From: Salvia splendens
Taxonomy: Eukaryota; Streptophyta; Magnoliopsida; Lamiales; Lamiaceae
Assembly (NCBI RefSeq): GCF_004379255.2
Contig: NC_056051.1
Coordinates: 2,630,062 to 2,694,061 of the forward strand
DNA length: 64,000 bases
Direction: 5' to 3'
Shown one piece after another: positions 10,829 through 22,419 of this stretch. Each line of letters starts with the position of its first letter. Positions within the stretch are counted from its first letter, which is position 1. The translations under genes and the position numbers were made by a program. Under the pieces are notes generated by a model that searched no databases, had not been told where the DNA came from, and was given only the letters and a program-made list of their open reading frames with translations.

Positions 10829-13800
10829 ATGGAGAATTTTATATTTTCCTTTGCTCTTTCAATCATATTATTAAACAGCTTCACCCTCTCTTTGAATTCC
10901 ACCACAGATAAATATGCACTTACTTCCTTCAAAAACTCCATCACTTCCTACCCTTATGCCTTCAATTGGCCACAAAACACATCTGTTTGTGATTGGATTG
11001 GTGTATCGTGCGGCCTCAAACATGGCCGTGTCACTGCTCTCAATCTCTCTGGCTACGGCCTTGTTGGAACTGTCGCTCCACATCTCGGAAACTTAACGTT
11101 TCTGAGATATTTGGACACCAGTTCCAATAGTTTCGCGGGGATCTTACCCTTTGAGCTCTCTAAGCTGCGCCGTTTGAAGGTAATGAACATGGGAATGAAT
11201 TCATTCACCGGAGAAATACCAACATGGTTTGGCAGTTTACCTCAACTAGAGGAACTCTATCTGTTCAACAACACTTTTGTAGGTACAATTCCTTCATCTT
11301 TGGTTAACAATTCCATGTTAGAAATATTGCACTTGTACCGTAATCAATTGAGTGAATCCATTCCACATGGTATTTTCTATATGTCTTCACTCAGAGATGT
11401 TAGAATTAGAAATAATAGCCTATCAGGTTGGCTCCCAAATGATATGTGCAACAATATGCCAAACATCAAAGCTTTGGTACTTTCTCATAACCAAATTGGA
11501 GGGCAGATTCCACCAAATATATGGAAATGCAAACGTCTCGAGACGTTATCGTTATCCTATAACAATTTCAATGGCAACATCCCGCGTGAAATCGGGAGAT
11601 TGAGGGTGCTTAGAGAGCTGTACTTGGGATATGTTAATGGTTTTCAAGGTATAAATATGCATATCTACACACTACAAATTAAGACTACATATGGTTATAA
11701 ATTATGCATTCTCATTATACTCATTTTATAATATTAGGAGGGATTCCAATAGAAATAGGAAATCTTTCAAGGCTAGAGATATTGCACATCGACCATGCTT
11801 CTCTAACTGGAGATATTCCTTCTTCAATCTTCAACATTTCTTCCTTGAGGGTCTTGAGTTTGGTTTACAATAATTTGTCAGGTACTTTCTTTCATGAGCA
11901 TTTTCTATATAAATCAATTTTGTGATATATATTTACAAATATCAAGCATAGGGAGTGGTTTTGATAACTTTGTTAAAATGAGAACTCTGAGAAACTAATA
12001 TGTTTTATAATGCCTACTGAAATTATTGTATTTGCAAACTGATATGGTTTAAGGTTTGTATTTTAACTTTAACAAGAGTTCTAAAATGAACCATCTTCTA
12101 TCAAGAATTTAGGCCATCCACAACCGCATCTCTTAATCATCGTATCTGTACACTATTTATGGGCTCTACGCCATTTTTTTTTATCATATCTCTAATTCAA
12201 GAGAAAATACCTGCAACTGATATGTAGATTAGTTGGAAATGCAACTGATACGAGATAATTTTCCCATATCTTATTGTTAAGTTAGTATTGATTTACTCTA
12301 TTTGTTGCGTATGATATTATTAGATTTGATACTTTATTGTTAAGATATTATCGTATCCCACATATTATAAATATGTGTAGGACCTTTCATATTATGGAAT
12401 CAATGAAATAATCGTTTATCGTCTTTCTTGTTTTCTTTATCGTCTTTCTGCAAACCCTAGTTGTCGACGGGATTTCGCCTCCCGGGACTTCTAATCTATC
12501 TTCCGGTATCGCGTTAAGGAGATTATCCTTAACAATTGGTGCTTTCATCCTCGAACTCATGGCCGAAGTCAATCTTCCTTCATGGTCGGAGATATCGCAA
12601 GCATCTGAAGGCTTGCAATGGAATTCAACAGCAGCAACATGGGAGAATATTCTCGCTAGGCTCGCCCGGCTCGAGACCCGATTGGTTGAGCATGAGCGCA
12701 GAGTAGCAGTAACGCACTCTCCGCTCCGGCCCGAACCTGATCCACCCGACCATGTGTTGGCCTCGTTGGGGCGCTTGGAGGCGCGTTTGGATGCGTCGGA
12801 GAGGCGTGCGGCCTTCGCACAGCCGCCGCCGCGGCCCGACCCCGATCCACCGTACGCGGATTGGCAGAGGGGGGGAGAGGAATCAGGGCGGCAGAGAGCA
12901 GTTTTAACTGCAGCAACCGCGGTTCAACTGATATGTTTTGTACTGCTAACTGATATATTTTGTGTTATTAACTGATAGTTATCAATGTTCTCATTATTTT
13001 GAGATAGTTCTGAAATGATTCATCTCCTATATGTAGAGGCGCATTATGGTCAATAAGTAAAATTCTGTCGAAAATCAAAACAAATCTTAGCCCTTGGATC
13101 CTTAGATTGGATGATTGTGATTATAATATCCGAGCTAAATTATTACACTAAAAGCGTTACATTATTAGCCAAGATACATTATTAGACTACACAATATACA
13201 TTATTAGATGACACGTGACATTAATCTAACGATTACATCGCAAGATCCAATGACTGAGATTTACTTTTATTTTTGAGTAAAGGCCAAAATTGGTCCTGAA
13301 CATATAGTCATTTTACGTTTTTGGTCCTAAACATTATCTTTTGGATTTTTTTGTCCTGCATATATGAAAATTTGATCATTTTGGTCCTCCGTAAACATTT
13401 CCATTAAAAACTAACGGTCAACGGGATTAAACCCGTTGACCGTTAGTTTTTAACGGAAATGTTGACGGAGGACCAAAATGATCAAATTTCCATATGTGTA
13501 GGACCAAAAAATTCAAAAGATAATGTTTAGGACCAAAAATGTAAAATGACTATATGTTCAGGACCAACTTTGACCTTTACTCTTTATTTTTTACAGAATT
13601 TCACTTATTGATCTGATCACGTCCCCCTATATGTATATTTTTATATATTTCCTTGAAGTATCCCTATATTTATATTTATATTTATAGGGTATCTATAGAA
13701 ATAAACTAATATTTCAGACTTTGAAGGGAATATTCCATCAAATATATGGAAATGCAAACATCTCGAGAACTTAGGGTTAGACTTCAACAATCTCAGTGGC

Positions 13801-16800
13801 AACATTCCTCCTACAATTCAAAATGCGAGCATGCTTAGAGAATTGTACTTGGGATACAATCATTTCACAGGTATTACTATTCATGATCCATTCTTCTTTT
13901 GTCTAAGATTCCATCTCATTAGTTGTATGCAATCGATGCTTACTTAGATTGCCTATATAGATTGTACAAAGTTAAAACTTTGAACTTTTAACATTTCTAT
14001 GATAACATAAATTCTTTAACAAATACATCCCTTCTAAGGAAATTGAAATTAATTATAACCTTTTTTCGGATTGACAAAATATCTTCATTATGTAGGTAAA
14101 TACACGTTCAATTTAAGTTATTGTATGACTTGATATGTATAACATTGTACTTTTTATATAATAGAATTTGAATATAATCAAGGGGTGTGTTAGGGTGACA
14201 CCACTCTTACAGTGACAACGTGACAACAATGTAACATGCAATTTTATTAAACGCTACACCGTAATATGGACGTATTGCAACATAGATTGTTTAATTTTGC
14301 AGTATATACATTTTGCATTGTAGCTTTCATAATATTGCAGTATAGAGTGTTTGGTTTTGCATTATAAACATTTTGCATTGCAGCGCAGCGTTACAATATA
14401 TTTTGCATTGTAGTGTTTATAATATTGCATTGTAGCATGACACTATTGCATGCTACGTTGTCATTTTAAGAAGGGTTGCCATATTAATACAAACCTATAA
14501 TCAATGTTATATCTCATCTATACTGATACATGCGGCAGGTGAATTACCACAAGAGATTGGCACTATGCCAATGCTTGAGAGCTTCAGTTTGTCCGGAAAT
14601 TCTTTATATGGATCCATCCCATCTTCCATATTCAACTCATCAACCTTGAAGCGATTGGGACTCTCATTCAATGAGTTTTCAGGCATTCTTCCTTCAGATA
14701 TAGGCCATTCATCTAGCAATCTTGAAGTGCTTCTTCTAACTTATAACAAATTCAGTGGCCAAATTCCAAATTCTATCATCAATGCTTCAAAACTTACCAT
14801 CTTAGAGATTACTGGAAACTCATTCAGTGGCTCCATACCCTACTTTGGTAATTTGAAGTTCCTTCAACGACTTCTCATCTCAGAAAACAACTTGACTGGA
14901 GCGGAATTTCCAACTCAAGAGTTGACATTTATCTCTTCATTAAGTAATTGTCGAGATTTGAAGTACTTGGATGTTGCAAGCAATCCACTGAATGGCTTAC
15001 TACCCGCTTCACTTTGGAATTTTTCTTCATCTCTTCAGACTATTAAAGCATCTAACAACAATATCATGGGTGTCATTCCGCCTCAAGTAGGAAATTTAAC
15101 TAGTTTGCTCAACATATACATGGATGGAAATCAACTGAGAGGAACCATTCCACCAACAATTGGGGAATTGAAGCAACTCCAAAGATTATATCTTGGTCGC
15201 AATCAATTGGTAGGGTCTATTCCTCACGATGTTTGCAAGATGAATAATTTGGGGGAGTTGAGTCTTTCTAGTAACATGTTAGTAGGTCCAATACCTGAAT
15301 GTTTGGGTGAAGTCAAATCTTTGAAAATGATCAACTTTGGCTCCAACCTATTGAATTCAACCATCCCTGCTAACTTGTGGTTTCTCACAGACCTTGTGTC
15401 ATTGAGATTATCCTCCAATAATCTGAATGGTCCATTGTCGTCTCAGCTTGGAAATTTAAAGTTGATCAGATCGTTGGATTTGTCGGCTAACCAACTTTCA
15501 GGTGATATTCCCGGCTCGATTGATGGTTGCCAAACATTAGACTTTCTTAACCTATCATATAATTTGTTTAGCGGACCCATTCCTCAATCCTTGGGAAAGG
15601 TTAGGGGTTTGATAACATTGGACTTGTCTTACAATAATATTTCCGGATCAATACCTGAATGTTTGGGTGAAGTCAAATCTTTGAAAATGATCAACTTTGC
15701 CTCCAACCTATTGAATTCAACCATCCCTGCTAACTTGTGGTCTCTCACAGACCTTGTGACATTGAGATTATCCTCCAATAATCTGAATGGTCCATTGTCG
15801 TCTCGGCTTGGAAATTTAAAGTTGATCAGATGGTTGGATTTGTCGGCTAACCAACTTTCAGGTGATATTCCCGGCTCGATTGATGGTTGCCAAACATTAG
15901 ACTTTCTTAACCTATCATATAATTTGTTTAGCGGACCCATTCCTCAATCCTTGGGAAAGGTTAGGGGTTTGATAACATTGGACTTGTCTTACAATAATAT
16001 TTCCGGATCAATACCTGAATGTTTGGGTGAAGTCAAATCTTTGAAAATGATCAACTTTGCCTCCAACCTATTGAATTCAATCATTCCTCACCAGTTGTGG
16101 AATCTTAGAGATCTCATTTCTTTGAATTTGTCCTCCAATTTCTTGAGCGGTCAATTGACATATCAGCTAGGCAATTTAAAGTTAATCACCTTTTTGGATT
16201 TGTCATTTAATAAGTTTTCCGGCGATATTCCAATCACAATTGGTGGTTGTCAATCATTAGAATTTGTTGATTTATCAAATAATCGGTTTGAAGGATTTAT
16301 TCCTAACTCGTTGGGTTATGTCAAAGGCTTGACAATATTGGATTTATCTTACAATAATCTGTCTGGATCGATACCCGACTCCTTAGTAGACCTCCCTTTT
16401 CTTCAGAAGTTTAACGTCTCTAACAACGAATTAGAGGGGAGAATTCCAGATGGAGGTTTTTTTCAAAACCTCACTGCTCAATCTTTTTCCAATAATTTAG
16501 CCCTATGTGGTCCATCGAGATTTCTAGTTCATCCTTGCCCAAAAGATGATGGTGGTTCAAGAGGGAAAAAGAATGTTCAGTTAATAATAAAGTACATGGT
16601 TCTTTCATTTATGTTGGTAGTCGTTACGGTGATTGTCATGCTCGTGTTGATATGGAGACAAAAAAAGAAAAGAGTGCCAGTACTCTCCGATGATGTCTCA
16701 CCATTAACGATCGAATGGATAAGGATGAGAAACAGGAGGAGAATTTCATACATTGAACTAGAACGAGGAACGCGTTCGTTTAGTGAGGCCAACCTACTCG

Positions 16801-18028
16801 GAAGAGGAAATTACGGCTATGTGTTCAGAGCAACACTTGCTGATGGGTTAAAAGTTGCGGTCAAAGTGTTCAACTTCCAACAGCAAGGTGCAACTGAGAG
16901 CTTTGATGCTGAAATTGAAATATTGGGAAGTATTCGACACAGAAACTTAGTCAGACTTGTTGGATGGTGCAGTTATAGAGAGTTTAGAGCGTTGATTGTG
17001 ACTTACATGCCAAATGGGAGCTTGGATGAGTGGCTACATTCAAACATGTATGCTCTTGATCTTATACAGAGACTTCAAATTGCAATAGATGTTGCTTCAG
17101 CATTGGAATATCTTCACCATGGTTGTATCTCTACAATCGTTCACTGTAACGTAAAGCCAAGCAATGTGTTGCTCGATCAAGACATGGTTGCTCATCTCTC
17201 TGATTTTGGCATTTCCAAGCTTTTCGATGGAGTGGAAGGTATCGTCTATACACAAGCACCAACAACCATTGGTTACACAGCTCCAGGTGATTTTCCTATG
17301 TTAAACTTTGCAATTTCAACTCCATCATGCTTCACTACAAAATTAGGGTTTGTGTTATAATGCTAACTTTTCTTAAATTGCTAACTTGCTAATTTTATCA
17401 GCACGGTGTATTAAAAATGTCTACACGATCACACTAAAATGACAACTCAAATTTGTGTTGACATTTTAAATATCAATGTCAACATAGTGCATTAAAATAT
17501 CAACTAAGTTAATGTTGACATTTTAATATCATCGTATTGACATTTTTAATACACTGCATTGATGAGGTAGTAGAGTAAGCAACTTAAGAAAGTTAGCAAC
17601 GGATCAGTCCTCACCAAAGTGATATATGAATGTATGTAGAATTGGAAATGGAGGGGAAAGTATCAACAAATGGGGATGTGTATAGTTTCGGGATAATGCT
17701 TCTGGAGATTTTCACAGGGAAGAAGCCAACAGATAATATGTTTAGCAAGAAAACGAGCCTAAAAGAGTGGGCAAGTGAAGCATTACAACAAAATGCGGTA
17801 ATTGAAATTGTGGTGCCTACTTTGTTCTCAAGGCAAGATCAACGTTACTCTGACAAGGAGCAATGCGTGTCATCAGTTTTTGAGCTGGCAATAAAATGTT
17901 TAGCCATTTCACCTCATGAAAGAATCAACATGATTAAAGCAACAACGACCCTCCACAAGATCAAAGAAACAATTACAGAAAGTCGTAATCGATATGCTTA
18001 TCCTGTTAGAATTTTGTCTAAGTATTGA
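10829..18028 (+). CDS. LRR receptor-like kinase B with expanded LRRs and a predicted pseudokinase, 5 exons
   Basis: Paralogue of RLK A. Inferred exons are 10829-11648, 11738-11881, 13718-13870, 14539-17286 and 17640-18028; all joins are phase 1, giving 1417 aa without a stop. Order: signal peptide (core [11 protein letters not shown]), LRR N-cap, about 36-40 LRRs, transmembrane helix near 1055-1080, kinase from about 1120. The glycine loop [13 protein letters not shown] lysine (~1148) and DFG (~1261) are present. The catalytic loop reads HCNVKPSN: codon AAC at 17148-17150 puts Asn (residue ~1243) where RLK A has the catalytic Asp. Exon 4 carries a near-perfect 360-bp duplication (15290-16009). 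Exon 3 looks like a copy of the end of exon 1 and may be skipped; without it the frame is kept. Intron 2 holds an LTR fragment and MITEs. It is probably a membrane receptor signalling through partners, if expressed. Confidence 0.8.
12275..12975 (+). mobile_element. LTR-retrotransposon fragment (LTR, PBS, start of gag) in intron 2 of RLK B
   Basis: An LTR-like segment begins TGTTAAG (12275) and ends CTTAACA (12534). After it comes AT, then TGGTGCTTTCATC, a primer-binding-like sequence often seen next to plant LTRs. A 138-codon ORF (12559-12975) follows, starting [13 protein letters not shown], with two duplicated ARLxRLExRL.ERR segments; the pattern is like a gag N-terminus with coiled coil. 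It then degenerates; there is no pol and no second LTR. Confidence 0.55.
13049..13610. mobile_element. MITE interrupted by the 13275-13582 MULE MITE
   Basis: TCAATAAGTAAAATTCTG at ~13049 is repeated inverted as CAGAATTTCACTTATTGA near 13598-13615, on either side of the inner foldback. The outer element therefore predates the inner one. Ends are approximate and no target duplication was confirmed. Confidence 0.45.
13275..13582. mobile_element. MULE-type foldback MITE
   Basis: Almost the whole 308 bp is one inverted repeat: GAGTAAAGGCCAAAATTGG at the left, and its near-complement at the right ending CCTTTACTC, with the axis near 13428. It is flanked by an exact 9-bp direct repeat TTTATTTTT (13266-13274 and 13583-13591), the Mutator-type size. 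A relative lies at 21596-22083. Confidence 0.85.
13718..13870 (+). other. Extra LRR exon of RLK B, duplicated from the end of exon 1
   Basis: 153 bp in phase 1 with acceptor TTTCAG and a GT donor. It encodes [19 protein letters not shown] and LRELYLGYN. These match the last ~50 codons of exon 1 ([28 protein letters not shown]), ending at the equivalent donor. RLK A has no counterpart. The acceptor seems to have arisen inside former LRR coding sequence. Inclusion in the mRNA is an inference. Confidence 0.6.
14190..14480. mobile_element. Probable MITE in intron 3 of RLK B
   Basis: Imperfect inverted ends (GGGTGACACC with GTGACAACGT at the left; complementary ACGTTGTCA and GGGTTGCC at the right) enclose short alternating TTTTGCATT and ATTGCAGTATA motifs. 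No clean target duplication was found. Confidence 0.4.
15290..16082 (+). repeat. 360-bp in-frame LRR tandem duplication (2 full copies plus a partial third)
   Basis: Units at ~15290-15649 and ~15650-16009 differ at only about five positions by eye; a partial third copy runs to ~16082 before the sequence changes to the RLK A-like continuation. 360 bp equals 120 aa, or five 24-aa LRRs, so the frame and solenoid register are preserved. Unequal crossing-over or replication slippage is the simple explanation. Confidence 0.95.
17362..17601. mobile_element. MITE in the last intron of RLK B
   Basis: TGCTAACTTTTCTTAAATTG at the left is mirrored by CAACTTAAGAAAGTTAGCAA at the right, and inner arms GTATTAAAAATGTC and GACATTTTTAATAC are also inverted. 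The ~240-bp element fills most of the intron that splits the APE codon and leaves both splice sites intact. RLK A has a 100-bp intron at this place without it. Confidence 0.65.
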
Positions 18029-18512
18029 TGCATGTAGCATAGAGTCTGTTGTGGAAATTTGAATTGCAAAACTTATCAGTTCAAAGATGTATTGTTACCT
18101 TTTTTGATCAGTATGAAGTCGATATACAATTATAGGGGACATCTAGACGTCTTTGTTTCACTACAACATATAATTAAATAACTTCAAGTCATGTAATATA
18201 TATTTTCACCTCGTCCTCTAGACGAATATGGCCGGAAGTATATACACCTCAGGAATGGAGAGTAAGTGAACATAAATAATACTACCTTTTTATAATCTTT
18301 TTGAAGTTACTAACCATTTATTGATATTGATGCAGATTGTTTCCTTCAAGAATCAAGAGCCGCTGCCAATATATGCCGTGATCAAAACCATTAACTCATA
18401 GGCATAAATATACTTTTCACTTTTCTCTATCAAGTTTATGGCCTCTATTTTAAATATACTGATAAATATAAAGATTCCAGCCTTTGTTTACTATATTTAA
18501 ACAATCCTCAAC

Positions 18513-19010
18513 TTGCATTTGCTATTTATTTTGCAGAAACACGCAAACACAGAGAGCTATGATCAAAACCTCTACAGGATTGCCTTATGTGGTAAATATA
18601 AAGAGAGATATGGGGATTATATCTATAATTTGAAACAGAAGAAGAAGAAACCAGCATACTTTACCGATGCTTTGTGGAATGACTACTCCAATGTGTGGAA
18701 GACACCTGCTCATATTGAGTCTTCCAAGCGATCATCTGAAAATTGCAAGCAAGGCCGGGAGACTGCCCTTGGCACACATAGCAATGGCTGTGTTTCATTT
18801 GCTGAGGCAGTAGAAAAGATGGTTAAAACTGAATTTTCTGGTTTGACTTGATTACATCTTTTTATAATGCTAACTCATTTTCAATAATATTTGCGGACTA
18901 GAGAGAATAACGGGAGGCACCCTACATTTTGGGAACTCTTTAACAAGACTCATAGGCTAACCCGAAAAGACTCACATGGGATGTGCTCATAGCGCGCCGC
19001 GGAAATTGAA
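18513..19010 (+). pseudogene. Decayed plant transposase fragment (CACTA/En-Spm-associated Transposase_24 type)
   Basis: An open frame 18513-18851 contains FTDALWNDYSNVWKTP, SENCKQGRET, and HSNGCVSFAEAVEKM. This order of W..W..P, a basic Asn/Arg stretch and an H.(G)..SF....M block is typical of the C-terminal part of the plant Transposase_24 family (Ptta/En/Spm). A second frame at about 18903-19010 continues with GRHPTFWELFNKTH and is broken by a TAG. No start, upstream domain or CACTA ends were seen. Family naming is from motif memory. Confidence 0.55.
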
Positions 19011-19019
19011 GTAATTTCG

Positions 19020-19330
19020 TTTTAAATTGCTTACCACTATGTTTCTTACACTGAGCATGGTAATTTAGAACAATTAATTATTTTATATGTGTTTGTTTGT
19101 TTAAGGAGCAAGTTTAGGTGATTTAGAACAGTTAATTTAGTTCTGGTCAGTTGCTAGTAAACTGAAAAAAATAGCTTGAATGAATGAATTAATTTGATCA
19201 TCAATGATTAAGTGATGAAAACCAGCATGAATTACTTTGAAGATCAGTGATTATGTGATGAAAAGTAGCATGAATGATTCATTTGATGGATCATTGATTA
19301 ATTGATGAAGTGTGAAAGGAGAAACCTGAT
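19020..19330. repeat. Short degenerate repeats around TGATTA-TGATGAAAA-AGCATGAAT
   Basis: Two to three imperfect copies of a ~55-bp unit (TGATTAAGTGATGAAAACCA, TGATTATGTGATGAAAAGTA, TGATTAATTGATGAAG) follow the transposase remnant. No gene was seen. Confidence 0.4.
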
Positions 19331-21345
19331 CTATTCTTCACGAACTCTATTCCTAGCCGTGAGTGCGGTCTGTTCGCCGAGAGCTACCAGCGGCCACCGC
19401 CAGCCAAACTTCACTTCCTCCTTTGAATATAAGAACCTTAAAATGCAGACAAAATGTATTTAATTCTAGGGTGCAAACAAACAAAATCTGGCAAGCAAGG
19501 GAGAAGTGAGGAAAAGGGACAACTCTACCTTTAGTTCGAAGACCAAAGACTTGCCAAAAGGGGTGAGATGGCTGCAACCTCTGCACCTCTTCCTCCCATG
19601 TCCGGTTGCTGCTCCAAGCCAAAAAAAAAATGAAGGGACAGCTGCAGCCGCTCTGCAGATTTTGAGTTAACAACCCTGCACACCTTAGACACCTGCAAAA
19701 CCACATCAAAAACTCAGTAAAGATGCTGCAAGGGACAGAGGAAGGGAGCCCTGCAGCAGTAGGATAACAAATGAGGGAGAGAGGCCGACTGTGTAGGTGG
19801 AAGGGGCTCTCTCTCTCTTTTTAATTTGGGCCATGGTATAGTAGTTGGGCCGATTTAAATTTTTAATTGGGCAACTTGATTTATTTTTCTTTGGGCTATG
19901 AATATGTTGGCCATTTTAAGACTTGGACCAACATTTAATTTAGATTGGGCCTTGCCAGTTTAATCCAATTAGGTATTTAGCCCAAGAAAATTTAATTAAT
20001 GTTAAACTAATGATAAAATAAATTATGGAGTGGACTGCCAATTAAAATACTAGTATCACAAAAAAATTCTAATTTAGTTTTTAGGCTCTCCTAATGTTTT
20101 ACCGATTAAATAATGGATAGCCGCTATTAATCTCGTGACATTAAATTTAAATTTCCGGAATTTAACTAATGCTCGGATAATTTTGCGAATCCCCAAATAA
20201 ATTAAATCGCGTGATTTAATTAATACTCAAGAACTTTTCTATGGATAAGGAAGAGAGAAATAGAAATGATCTCACGCTTAGGAATGCATACATGTTTGCT
20301 ATTTAGCTCTTAAGCCTAATTTAAGTACTTTATTTTCTAAAGGGGTGTCGTCGCACGTCAAGTGAGACCAAGTCGAGGGATTTTCAATCAAGGAATTAAG
20401 CTATGAGGTGGGCTTTCTTTTCAAAACGTGCTTTTAATATGAAAATGTGAATTTGTTTCTAAAGATGTTTGTCATGCCATGTTTTATTTTAGGATTACCT
20501 ATCTGATGGCTATGTCAATCATGTTAAATCGAATTAGGGTCCCAGTAGGGCCACAAACCTTACTCGAACTAGTGTACACATGGGGACCGTGTGCTTGTCA
20601 CGACCGCACTTGCTAAGGATAGCATAGTCGGGGAACCGTGACTAGGGGCGGGGGTATAAGAAGCGGGGAAAGAAATAAGGGAAAATAAGTTGCGAGATAT
20701 GACTAATTAAGTGCTGATACATAGAGGAAAGATACTCGATCATGAAGACTCGAGTAATTGTTTGTAAAAATTTCAAAATATCAGAGTTTTGAACAAAATA
20801 GACCTGAGTCTTTTAAGATGCACAACGGAAGCGAATGAACGCGGTTCCATGTATGAAGACATGAACCTCCGAGAGTCAAAATCTGACTGAATCAAATGTC
20901 TTGTCTCAATAGCACTTCCTCCACCACTTCGCTGCTCAACTTGCACATTTAGAAATATATGCAGGGCTGGGTACAAAAAGTACTCAGTGAACACATTGCC
21001 GAAAATTACAAATATACATTTGAAAATATTGTCCAGCCATCATCACAGTAACACTCGGGGGTTTATTGAAAAGGCCCGAGCTTACTAAAAATATTCACAT
21101 TGGGCTGCAACCCCTTTTTCCAGTACTTTAGCCATATCTGATCACATTGTGCCGTCGAGATGGTGTTCTCACACGGTCACCTTCTCTGCCCATCATGTCA
21201 GAGGTATCCTTGTGACCGGGAAAGGTGGTCTTTTTCACGCCCGCATTTTCTAAGGATAGAAAACACGGTTGATCGCGACTAGGGGAGGGTTAAAGAAGCG
21301 GGGAAGAAAGGGGAAAATAACATAACTCGACCATAGCTCGAAACA
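19331..21345. other. Non-coding repeat-like region, probable LTR-retrotransposon debris
   Basis: No convincing coding sequence. About 19340-19800 is GC-richer and looks like a transcribed leader or LTR; its minus-strand ORF is Cys/Phe/Trp-rich and unconvincing. A ~100-bp block with CTAAGGATAG, GACTAGGGG and AAGAAGCGGGGAA occurs at ~20596-20700 and again at ~21230-21340 in the same orientation, as LTR-derived or tandem segments would. The element class cannot be assigned from the sequence. Confidence 0.4.
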
Positions 21346-21595
21346 AATGGTAATAGCTCGAATAAAATCAGAGTATCATTTCAACAATCAGCAACTCGAA
21401 ACAATTATTATATTTACTAGTATTACTCGAAGTGTCAAGAAACTTTAAGATATTTTCGTGGAATCATCCTACATTGTATGCCCCATTGATATCGAAATAA
21501 CAGTCTGGCAATTGTTTTCATTTGTTTTTTAACCTACTCCAACTACTTCTCAATACACATTCAAAATATACGGGGCTAAAAATAAATTGATTGAA

Positions 21596-22083
21596 GAGTA
21601 ATGACCAAAATTGGTCCGGAACATATGGTCATTTTACGTTTTTGGTCCTAAACATTATCTTTTGGATTTTTTGGTCCTGAACATATGAAAATTTGATCAT
21701 TTTGGTCCTGGACTAACTGTTCCGTTAAAAACTAACGGTCAACGTAAAATGACCATATGTTCAAGACCAATTTTGGCCTTTACTCTTAAATCCTAACTGA
21801 TTAGTTGAAGTAATGTATGTATTTTGGCTTGAATGTGGAGTGGAATCATGATGTAAAAGCTTTATTTGACATCAATAGATTTAGTAATGTTTTAATTTCT
21901 TGATAGTAAGGTATGTATTTTGAATGTGGAGTGAAGTAATGTATGGATTTTTTAACGTAATAGTTAGTCCATGACCAAAATGATCAAATTTTCATATGTT
22001 CAGGACATAAAATCCAAAAGATAATGTTTAGGACCAAAAATATAAAATGACCATATGTTCGGGACCAATTTTGACCTTTCTTC
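21596..22083. mobile_element. MULE-type foldback MITE, rearranged
   Basis: It starts GAGTAATGACCAAAATTGGTC and ends with the inverse, GACCAATTTTGACCTTTCTTC. It is flanked by the exact 9-bp repeat TTGATTGAA (21587-21595 and 22084-22092). It belongs to the same family as 13275-13582, but a second right-end copy (~21740-21786) and ~150 bp of filler sit inside it. Confidence 0.8.
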
Positions 22084-22419
22084 TTGATTGAATTAATATT
22101 ACTCAAGAAATTTTAAGATATTTTCGTTGAGCAATCCTAATAAATTGTGAATTACTAGTACTATTTAATTTGATTGCTAAAAAACCACCAACTTAAGTTT
22201 TGATTTTAGCAATACATCAATATTTTTTCTTATTTGTTGCAAAACAAACATGTCCAAAAAAATGTAGCAATCATGACAACTGACGAGGTGTGATTTTTTT
22301 TCACGATGCCCTACTTTCTCAAACACATTTCCTTCTGAGTTAGAAATATAATGGTCAATTAATTTTCTTAGCCATCGGAATTTCAGAACAAGTCTATTTA
22401 GCTACAAGTCAATTAATCG

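Noticed and set aside
12559..12975. Standalone host gene starting MAEVNLPSW
   Set aside because: It follows an LTR-like segment and a primer-binding-like site directly, sits in an RLK intron and has a duplicated coiled-coil pattern typical of gag N-termini.
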